From the NCBI GenBank assembly GCA_021325515.1, contig JAJPHC010000039.1:124001-188000 (forward strand): a stretch of 64,000 nt of DNA. The letters run 5' to 3'. How positions within the stretch are numbered: the first letter of the stretch is position 1; every line of letters starts with the position of its first letter. The notes below the pieces were generated by a model. It did no database searches, was not told the DNA's origin, and was given only the letters and a program-made list of their open reading frames with translations. A program made the position numbers and the translations under genes. Shown here piece by piece: positions 58,288-64,000 of this stretch. The stretch is from Acidobacteriota bacterium (GTDB lineage: Bacteria; Acidobacteriota; Thermoanaerobaculia; Gp7-AA8).

Positions 58288-58410
58288 GGGATGAGGGATG
58301 AGTGATGAGTGACGAGTGATGAGTTGAATCAGTCATAACTCAGCACTCAGCACTCAGTACTCAGCACTGGTCACTGGTCACTCGTCACTCATCACTCGTC
58401 ACTCATCACT
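58279..58410. repeat. inverted array of heptamer GAGTGAY, copy 3
   Basis: Left arm from 58279 (GAGGGAT, GAGTGAT, GAGTGAC), a short variant centre with CTCAGCA words, right arm of TCACTCG/TCACTCA to 58410, the base before the ribE ATG. Supplies the ribD stop and removes any normal ribosome site for ribE. Confidence 0.9.
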
Positions 58411-59007
58411 ATGTTCACAGGCATCATCCTTCACAGCGGCACGATCGCTTCGTTCGAACGCCACGAGAAAGGGGCGCGTCTGCGGCTGCGCGTGCCTTCG
58501 GAATTCGACCTCCATCGCGGAGAGAGCGTTGCGGTCAACGGCGTCTGCCTCACGATGCTGCCGGAAGGCGGCGACATCGTGATTGCCGACGTCTCCGATG
58601 AGACGCTGGCGCGGACGACCCTCGGGACTCTAACCACCGGCTGCACCGTCAACCTGGAGCGCGCCCTCGCGGTCGGCGACCGCCTCGGCGGACACATCGT
58701 GCAGGGTCATGTCGACACGGTCGGAACACTGCTCTCCACCCGGGATGAAGGCGAGTTCGCGGTGTATCGCTGGGGCTTTCCGCGCGAGTATGCGGAGCTC
58801 GTCGTTCCCAAGGGATCGATCGCCGTCGACGGCGTCTCGCTGACGATCGTCGATCCTGATCCCGGCTCCTTCGGCGCCGCTTTGATCCCCGAGACGCTGC
58901 GCCGGACGACCATCGGCACCTCGAAGATCGGAGACGGCGTGAACCTCGAGTTCGACATGATCGCGAAGCATCTGCAGGCACTTGTGGCACCCTACATCCG
59001 CAAGTGA
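58411..59007 (+). CDS. ribE: riboflavin synthase, alpha chain
   Basis: 198 residues. Two lumazine-binding half-barrels: MFTGIILHSGTIASFE...ESVAVNGVCLTML and GGHIVQGHVDTVGTL, repeated at the second half with SIAVDGVSLTIV. Dismutates 6,7-dimethyl-8-ribityllumazine to riboflavin. No Shine-Dalgarno upstream. Its TGA overlaps the next start (GTGA). Confidence 0.97.
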   Translation: MFTGIILHSGTIASFERHEKGARLRLRVPSEFDLHRGESVAVNGVCLTMLPEGGDIVIADVSDETLARTTLGTLTTGCTVNLERALAVGDRLGGHIVQGHVDTVGTLLSTRDEGEFAVYRWGFPREYAELVVPKGSIAVDGVSLTIVDPDPGSFGAALIPETLRRTTIGTSKIGDGVNLEFDMIAKHLQALVAPYIRK

Positions 59008-59957
59008 TCCTTTATCGAAAGACGCCGCAACTCCGTGTGCGCCGCCTCGCGGCTCCCGAGCCGCCGTTCTGGGCGGCGACGACGGTCTCTCCCTACTCGA
59101 GCCGCCGCACGACACCGATCGCGATCGATTACCTGACGCTGCGCGCGACCGCCGGAGAGCGGCTCGACGTCACGGTCTGCGAGCGCATCGAGCTGCCGCC
59201 GCGCATCGACGGGCCGGTGCTCATCGAGGCGACGGGAACCGCCGAGACGGTGTTCCGCCGCGGCGAAGAAATCGCGAACCTCGCCGGCGATCCGATTCTC
59301 CTGACCGATGTCGTACCGGAAAGACTGCCGGCCGAGGCAATTCTCGCTCTCACGAACTCCGCAGCGTTCGAAGCCGCATCGGGATACCGATGGGGCGCCG
59401 TCATTCCGGTGATGTATCCGGTCACTACGAAGCTGGACGTCCTGAACGAACTCGCAGCGTCAGCCCGGAAACATGGCGCCCGGTTTCTCGCCGCCGTGAG
59501 CATCGAGCTCGACGCCACGGCCAAACATGCACTCGGCACCGACGACGAAACGTACGAGATGCTGTTTCATGCGGACCTCGAGCCGATCCACACGGCGACA
59601 GAACGCCACATCGCGGCGCTCGCCGCGAAACACGGCATGGCGGACTTCATCATCCCGCCGCATTGGGAGCAGCGTTCGAACTGGAACGGCGCGATCGTCC
59701 TGACGCTCGCGGCCTCGCGCATGATTGCGATGGATTACGAGCCCGAGCTCGCCGGCACGCTCGCGCGCTCCGCGCGCATCGTCGCGGAGCTCGACAAGCC
59801 GCTCGAGCGCATCGCCGAGGCAGCGAGCCTCTCGATCGTCGAGGCGCTCGACGAAGTCTCCGTCGACATCCTCACCGAATGGCTGGAATCAGGCAGCGCA
59901 GCGTTCGTGCGGAAGATCGACGAGATGTGGCGCCTGCGAAGAGATCATGGAGTGTAG
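59004..59957 (+). CDS. unrecognised conserved-looking protein coupled to ribE
   Basis: 317 residues, GTG start overlapping ribE. Soluble, no signal. An N-terminal beta part (about 1-90) leads to a regular strand-helix part (AVIPVMYPVTTKLDVLNELAA, ARFLAAVSIELD, MADFIIPPHWEQRSNWNGAIV) that may be a TIM-type barrel, and a helical C-terminus. No metal or cofactor motif of a family I know; no radical SAM CxxxCxxC. Stop TAG is part of a palindromic repeat. Confidence 0.8.
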   Translation: MILYRKTPQLRVRRLAAPEPPFWAATTVSPYSSRRTTPIAIDYLTLRATAGERLDVTVCERIELPPRIDGPVLIEATGTAETVFRRGEEIANLAGDPILLTDVVPERLPAEAILALTNSAAFEAASGYRWGAVIPVMYPVTTKLDVLNELAASARKHGARFLAAVSIELDATAKHALGTDDETYEMLFHADLEPIHTATERHIAALAAKHGMADFIIPPHWEQRSNWNGAIVLTLAASRMIAMDYEPELAGTLARSARIVAELDKPLERIAEAASLSIVEALDEVSVDILTEWLESGSAAFVRKIDEMWRLRRDHGV

Positions 59958-60017
59958 GACAGGCGCCCTCGCCTGTCCCCTGGCGAGGCCCCGACAGGCG
60001 AGGGCGCCTGTCCTACA
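59953..60017. repeat. TGTAGGACA-family palindrome, copy 4
   Basis: TGTAGGACAGGCGCCCTCGCC and its complement flank a 20-odd-base centre. It starts in the stop codon of the unknown plus-strand gene and ends one base before the queF stop, so it lies exactly between two convergent 3' ends. Confidence 0.92.
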
Positions 60018-60018
60018 C

Positions 60019-60372
60019 CTACTTCGTATGCGTGACCTTTACCTTTGTCTTGATCCCGCCGCGGATGTAGAAATCGCCCTCGACTTCGAGGAAGCGCGGA
60101 TCGATCGCGGCGATGATGTCGTTCGCGATGCGGTTCGTGACCGCTTCGTGGAACGTGCCTTCATCGCGGAAGGACCAGAGGTAGAGCTTCAGCGATTTCA
60201 GCTCGACGCACTTCGCATCCGGCGTGTAGCGGATGCGGATCGTCGCGAAGTCGGGCTGTCCGGTCATCGGACAGAGACAGGTGAATTCCGGCGCCTCGAA
60301 CGAGATCTCGTAATCGCGCTCGGGATTCGGATTCGGAAACGTCTCGAGCTCTCTGGAAGGCTTCGTCGCCAC
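60019..60372 (-). CDS. queF: NADPH-dependent 7-cyano-7-deazaguanine reductase (type I QueF)
   Basis: 117 residues. Reduces preQ0 to preQ1 in queuosine synthesis. Nucleophile Cys34 and general acid Asp41 in [14 protein letters not shown], with [26 protein letters not shown] for NADPH and the C-terminal [15 protein letters not shown]. Start 1 base after the PilT-like stop; no other queuosine genes here. Confidence 0.97.
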   Translation of the reverse strand: MATKPSRELETFPNPNPERDYEISFEAPEFTCLCPMTGQPDFATIRIRYTPDAKCVELKSLKLYLWSFRDEGTFHEAVTNRIANDIIAAIDPRFLEVEGDFYIRGGIKTKVKVTHTK

Positions 60373-60373
60373 G

Positions 60374-61843
60374 CTATCTCTTCACCTGCGGCTGCGAGGC
60401 CATCAGCTTCTGGTTGAGCTCCTTGATGCGCTCCTGAAGCTGCGTGATCTTCGCCTGTGCTTCGGCGCGCAGCCGCTCGTTGTCCGCCTTCAGCCGCGCG
60501 ACTTCCTGTTCGGCGCCCGACGAGGCCGACGCCTGCTGCGCCGCCTGCTGCACGCGCCACTCCATGTCGTGGCGGAGATTCTCGAGCTCCTCGTCCTTCT
60601 CGGCGAGCCGCTGCCGCCAGTTCACTTCCTGTTCTTCATAGAGCCGCTTGATGTCCATCAGCTCCGTGATCTGCGAGAAATCGGAGTAACTCGGGGCCAT
60701 GTCTCCTCCCTGCCTCACGCGCTCTTCGATCTGCGGGAACAGCTTGCGCAGTTTCAGCGAGAGATCGTCGGGATCGCTCGAGAGCGCCATCGCATCTTCA
60801 TAGGTGATCTTCTGATGCACGAGCAGTGCGATCAGCGATTGATTCATCGACTGCATCCGGTACAGGCCGACGGAGCTTTCGATCTCGTCGTGAATGTCCT
60901 TCGATGCTCCCTCTTCGATGAGCTTGGCGATGCGGGGCGAGTTCTTGAGAATCTCCACCGCCGCAGTCTGCTTCCCATCCTTCGTCTTGACGAGCTTGAG
61001 CGAGATGATGCCGCGCAGCACGAGGGAGAGCTGCGAGCGGATCTGCTTGTGCTGATCGACGGGAAATGCATCGATCACACGGTCGATCGTCTGCGATGCG
61101 TTGTTGGTGTGCAGCGTCGAGAAGACGAGGTGTCCTGTCTCCGCCGCGGTCAGCACGGTCTGCATCGTTTCGACGTCGCGCATCTCGCCGACCATGATCA
61201 CGTCGGGATCCTGGCGCATGGCGTTGCGCAGCGCTTCCTTGAAGCTCGGCGTGTCGCTGCCCACCTCGCGCTGCGAGATCGCCGCGACTTTGTCGGTGAA
61301 GAGAAACTCGATCGGATCCTCGATCGTGACGATGTGCAGCGGCTCCTTCTCCGAGATTTCGGAGATCATCGCCGCGAGCGTCGTCGACTTGCCGGAGCCG
61401 GTCGGACCGGTGACGAGCACGAGTCCGTCGGGAATCTGCGTCATGTCGCGGATCGCCTGCGGCAGTTCCAGAGCATCGATCTGCATGATCTGGATCGGAA
61501 TGCGGCGGAAGACCGCCCCCACCGTGCCGCGCTGCATGTAGCAGTTCGCGCGGAACCGCGCGACGCCCGGAACGCCATAGCCGAAGTCGACCGAGTTGAG
61601 ATGATCGAACTTCTCGCGCTGCACACGATTGAGCAGCGGCAGCAGCATCCGCTCGAGATCGGCCGGCTTCAGCGGCGTGCTCCCCACCGGCACGAGCTGC
61701 CCCTTCACACGAATGAGCGGCGGGCGCATCGGCTTGAGATGAAGATCCGAAGCCTGCTGCTTGGCCATGTACACCAGCAGATCGTTCAGCGCGAACTGCG
61801 GCTGCTGTTCGGGAGGTGCGGTGGCAGGAGTGGGAGACGTCAC
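60374..61843 (-). CDS. PilT-like twitching ATPase with long coiled-coil tail
   Basis: About 489 residues from GTG 61843. [24 protein letters not shown] is the PilT-family N-terminal module. Walker [15 protein letters not shown], Asp box [11 protein letters not shown], Walker [11 protein letters not shown] and His box [11 protein letters not shown] are intact. After residue 355 there is a 130-residue charged coiled coil ([21 protein letters not shown]) not found in standard PilT (about 345 residues). A retraction motor or regulator for type IV pili; no pilus genes are adjacent. Confidence 0.9.
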   Translation of the reverse strand: MTSPTPATAPPEQQPQFALNDLLVYMAKQQASDLHLKPMRPPLIRVKGQLVPVGSTPLKPADLERMLLPLLNRVQREKFDHLNSVDFGYGVPGVARFRANCYMQRGTVGAVFRRIPIQIMQIDALELPQAIRDMTQIPDGLVLVTGPTGSGKSTTLAAMISEISEKEPLHIVTIEDPIEFLFTDKVAAISQREVGSDTPSFKEALRNAMRQDPDVIMVGEMRDVETMQTVLTAAETGHLVFSTLHTNNASQTIDRVIDAFPVDQHKQIRSQLSLVLRGIISLKLVKTKDGKQTAAVEILKNSPRIAKLIEEGASKDIHDEIESSVGLYRMQSMNQSLIALLVHQKITYEDAMALSSDPDDLSLKLRKLFPQIEERVRQGGDMAPSYSDFSQITELMDIKRLYEEQEVNWRQRLAEKDEELENLRHDMEWRVQQAAQQASASSGAEQEVARLKADNERLRAEAQAKITQLQERIKELNQKLMASQPQVKR

Positions 61844-61849
61844 GGGGAG

Positions 61850-61855
61850 ATTATA
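61850..61855 (-). promoter_or_regulatory. TATAAT -10 box six bases before the PilT-like GTG
   Basis: On the minus strand TATAAT, CTCCCC, GTG. The transcript would start at or very near the start codon (leaderless). Lies between the nonamer repeat and the gene. Confidence 0.5.
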
Positions 61856-61856
61856 T

Positions 61857-61934
61857 GAGACGGATGAGACGGATGGGACGGATGGGACTGATGGGCCCAT
61901 CCGTCCCATCGGTCCCATCCGTCCCATAAGTCCT
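61857..61934. repeat. inverted array of nonamer GATGGGACG
   Basis: Left arm 61857-61895 repeats GATGAGACG/GATGGGACG/GATGGGACT at 9-base period; right arm 61896-61934 repeats the complement CCCATCCGT/CCCATCGGT. No centre, so the arms meet at GGGCCC. It runs into the stop codon of the response regulator. Confidence 0.88.
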
Positions 61935-62322
61935 ATCTCCGCATCACGCTGTCCAGAATCATCAGAAACGCCTCCTGCTGCTTCGCCTCGGTCTTGTTGA
62001 TCACGGCGATCGCTTCGCCGAGGCGGAAGCGCTGGTGCAGTTCGTCGGCGGAGTGCGAGGAAGTCACGATGATTCTGCGCGGCGGCAGACCTTTGAGATG
62101 CGCGTAGTCGACGAACTTCTTCCCATCCATGCCGGGCATCTCGAGATCGACGATCAGCAGATCGATCGACGCGTCGATCTTCGGCAGTGCCTCGTAGGGA
62201 TGGCTGTAGGTCTCGACCTGCGCCTTCTCTTCGTAGCGCTCGGTGATGAAGTTGGACCAGAGGTCGCAATACGCCGGCGAATCGTCGACGATGACGATCC
62301 GCTTCTTCCCGCCGTCGCTCAT
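61933..62322 (-). CDS. stand-alone response regulator receiver protein
   Basis: 129 residues. REC domain only: Asp13/14 (IVIVDDSPAY), phospho-acceptor Asp59 (LLIVDLEMPGMDG), Thr87 and Lys110 (VINKTEA). Directly upstream of the PilT-like gene, so it may take part in its control. Its ATG overlaps the pyrC stop (ATGA). Confidence 0.9.
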   Translation of the reverse strand: MSDGGKKRIVIVDDSPAYCDLWSNFITERYEEKAQVETYSHPYEALPKIDASIDLLIVDLEMPGMDGKKFVDYAHLKGLPPRRIIVTSSHSADELHQRFRLGEAIAVINKTEAKQQEAFLMILDSVMRR

Positions 62323-63641
62323 CTCTTCGCCGTCTTCTTCGAAGGCTTCGCCGGTGCGACGCCGGGGCGGATGTCGAATTTCACGCTGCCGCCGACGATC
62401 GTCATCACCGCACGGCCGTGGAACGTCTCGCCGATGAACGGCGAGTTCGACGCTTTCGACGCGAACGTATTCGTCACTGCGTAACGCGTGTCGAGATCGA
62501 GAATCGTCACATCGCCGAGACTGCCTTCGCGCAGCGTGCCGCCGGGAAGGCGGAAGGTGCGCGCCGGGCCGCAGGAGAGCAGATCAACGAGACGCCCGAG
62601 GGCGATCACTTTCTCGCGCACGAGCCGGTCGTAGCAGACTCCGAAGGCGGTCTCCAGTCCGATCACGCCGAACGGCGCGAGATCGAACTCGACGTTCTTC
62701 TCGTCGAAATGATGCGGCGCATGATCGGTCGCAATCGCGTCGATCGTGCCGTCGGCGATCGCCTCCAGCAGCGCTTCGCGATGCTCGGCCGAGCGCAGCG
62801 GCGGATTCATCTTCAGGTTCGTCGAGAACGACTGCACCGAGTCGTCGCCGAGCGCGATGTGGTGCGGCGTCACTTCGCACGTCACCTGCACGCCGCGCTT
62901 GCGCGCCGCACGAACCGCGTCGATCGCGCCGGCAGTCGACAGATGCGCGATGTGCAGCCGCGACTTCGTCAGTGCGGCGAGGATGACGTCGCGCGCGACG
63001 AGCGTCTCTTCCGACGCCGCCGGAATCGCGCTCATCCCGAGGAGCGTCGAGTAGTAGCCCTCGTGCATGACGCCGCCTTCGTTCAGGTTCGCGTCTTCTT
63101 CATGGGCGACGACCGGAATGCCGAGCATCGAGCAGTACTCGAGAGCGCGGCGCATCAACTGCGCATTCGCGATGGGCTTGCCGTCGTCGCTGACAGCGAC
63201 GCAGCCTGCGCTGCGCAGATCGGCGAGCTCGGCGAGCTCTTTCCCTTCCAGCCCGCGGCTCACGGCGCCGACGGGATACACGCGGCAGGCGCCGTTGCGC
63301 GCCGCTTCGGCGATGATCATCTCCGTCACCGCGCGCTCGTCATTCGGCGGAACGGTATTGGCCATCGCGCAGACGGCGGTGTAGCCGCCGGCCACGGCGG
63401 CGCGCGTTCCGGTGGCGATCGTCTCCTTGTGTTCCTGTCCCGGCTCGCGCAGATGCGTGTGCAGGTCGATGAAACCGGGCGTGACGATGAGTCCCGCCGC
63501 ATCGATCACCGTCACGTTCGCCTTGATCTTCCGATCGACTTTCGTGACGAGACCATCTTCGATCAGTACGTCGAGCTTCCCGTCGAGATCCTGCGACGGA
63601 TCGACGACGCGGCCGTTGGTGATGAGAACGCTACTCGACAA
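62319..63641 (-). CDS. pyrC: dihydroorotase
   Basis: About 440 residues. Start TTG 63641 has GGAGGAG six bases upstream and overlaps the pyrB stop by 11 bases. Amidohydrolase barrel: [16 protein letters not shown] metal site, [36 protein letters not shown] and [12 protein letters not shown]. Third step of pyrimidine synthesis. The tail is extended and basic (KPSKKTAKR). Confidence 0.96.
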   Translation of the reverse strand: MSSSVLITNGRVVDPSQDLDGKLDVLIEDGLVTKVDRKIKANVTVIDAAGLIVTPGFIDLHTHLREPGQEHKETIATGTRAAVAGGYTAVCAMANTVPPNDERAVTEMIIAEAARNGACRVYPVGAVSRGLEGKELAELADLRSAGCVAVSDDGKPIANAQLMRRALEYCSMLGIPVVAHEEDANLNEGGVMHEGYYSTLLGMSAIPAASEETLVARDVILAALTKSRLHIAHLSTAGAIDAVRAARKRGVQVTCEVTPHHIALGDDSVQSFSTNLKMNPPLRSAEHREALLEAIADGTIDAIATDHAPHHFDEKNVEFDLAPFGVIGLETAFGVCYDRLVREKVIALGRLVDLLSCGPARTFRLPGGTLREGSLGDVTILDLDTRYAVTNTFASKASNSPFIGETFHGRAVMTIVGGSVKFDIRPGVAPAKPSKKTAKR

Positions 63642-64000
63642 CGTGTGCTCCTCCGAGGAGATAGAGAACCGCCATGCGGACGGCAACGCCGTTGGTGACC
63701 TGCTGCAGGATGACCGAGCGCTCCGCGTTGTCGGCAACGTCGGACGCGATCTCCACGCCGCGGTTCATCGGGCCGGGATGCATGACGATCGCGTTCCTGT
63801 TCGCGCGGCGCAGCCGCTCCGGCGTGAGGCCGAAGGTGTTGTAGTACTCGCGCAGCGAGGGGAAGCTGAGCTTTCCCTGCCGCTCGAGCTGGATGCGCAG
63901 CATCATCACGACGTCCGCCCCTTCGATCGCTTCATCGAGCGAGTGCACCACGCGCACACCCATCTTCTCGATCTCCGCGGGAATGAGTGTCGGCGGCGCG
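63631..64000 (-). CDS. pyrB: aspartate carbamoyltransferase, C-terminal part (5' end outside window)
   Basis: Open to the window edge. C-terminal, aspartate-binding half: [35 protein letters not shown] (carbamoyl aspartate site) and the C-terminus [21 protein letters not shown]. Second step of pyrimidine synthesis; first visible gene of the pyrB-pyrC-regulator-PilT-like-queF run. Confidence 0.97.
   Translation of the reverse strand, partial: APPTLIPAEIEKMGVRVVHSLDEAIEGADVVMMLRIQLERQGKLSFPSLREYYNTFGLTPERLRRANRNAIVMHPGPMNRGVEIASDVADNAERSVILQQVTNGVAVRMAVLYLLGGAHVVE

Overview
This is a 64 kb stretch of a GC-rich bacterial chromosome. It contains single-copy housekeeping genes, few mobile-element signs and no transposase, integrase, rRNA, tRNA or CRISPR that I can see. 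The gene set is citrate synthase, an hrcA-grpE-dnaK-dnaJ-prmA cluster, ligA, guaB, acpP-fabF, pyrBC, ribD-ribE, queF, a PilT-like ATPase, a liv ABC transporter, an OmpA-like protein and many secreted proteins of unknown function. Together with two-membrane envelope features this fits a diderm soil or sediment bacterium. My best guess is Acidobacteriota (Thermoanaerobaculia-like). That guess rests on gene content and protein style, not on a database search.

Layout. 1-0.7 kb: 3' end of citrate synthase, with interleaved inverted repeats starting in its stop codon. 0.8-8.2 kb (minus): heat-shock operon hrcA-grpE-dnaK-dnaJ, then a small membrane protein, prmA and a secreted barrel protein. It is driven by a promoter embedded in a CIRCE operator that also faces a divergent SurA-N-like gene. 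9-12.9 kb (minus): membrane glycosyltransferase, ligA, PH-like membrane protein. 13.4-20.7 kb (minus): a tightly overlapped seven-gene run (DUF4328-like membrane protein, TPR/metallopeptidase, BamE-like, hypothetical, lipase, PLP decarboxylase, trmJ). 20.8-28.4 kb: guaB, secreted proteins, dacB, HAD phosphatase, DUF2203, MCE-like. 28.6-31.3 kb (plus): acpP, fabF and a FAD oxidoreductase. 31.4-39.7 kb: accessory genes including a 929-aa repeat protein, tag and a Rieske oxygenase/permease pair. 40-48.3 kb (minus): OmpA-like, livFGMHK and an aldehyde dehydrogenase. 48.6-57.1 kb: M43 protease, rhodanese, aldo/keto reductase, enoyl-CoA hydratase, pfkA and htrA. 57.2-60 kb (plus): ribD, ribE and an unrecognised gene fused to ribE by a GTGA overlap. 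60-64 kb (minus): pyrB-pyrC-response regulator-PilT-like-queF.

The most unusual signal is in the intergenic DNA. At least six spacers are filled by head-to-head inverted arrays of a short word. The word differs between loci (GAGTGAY, ATTGAAA, GCGCTAG, all 7-mers, and a 9-mer GATGGGACG), but the architecture is the same. They start at, or within a few bases of, the stop codon of a neighbouring gene and sometimes supply the stop. A second family, palindromes based on TGTAGGACA, behaves likewise: it supplies the TAG of pfkA and of the unknown gene after ribE, and it interrupts an orphan signal-peptide remnant. These look like 3'-end-targeted non-autonomous repeats or terminator-like structures, and I do not recognise them as a named class apart from a resemblance to the heptanucleotide STRR repeats of cyanobacteria.
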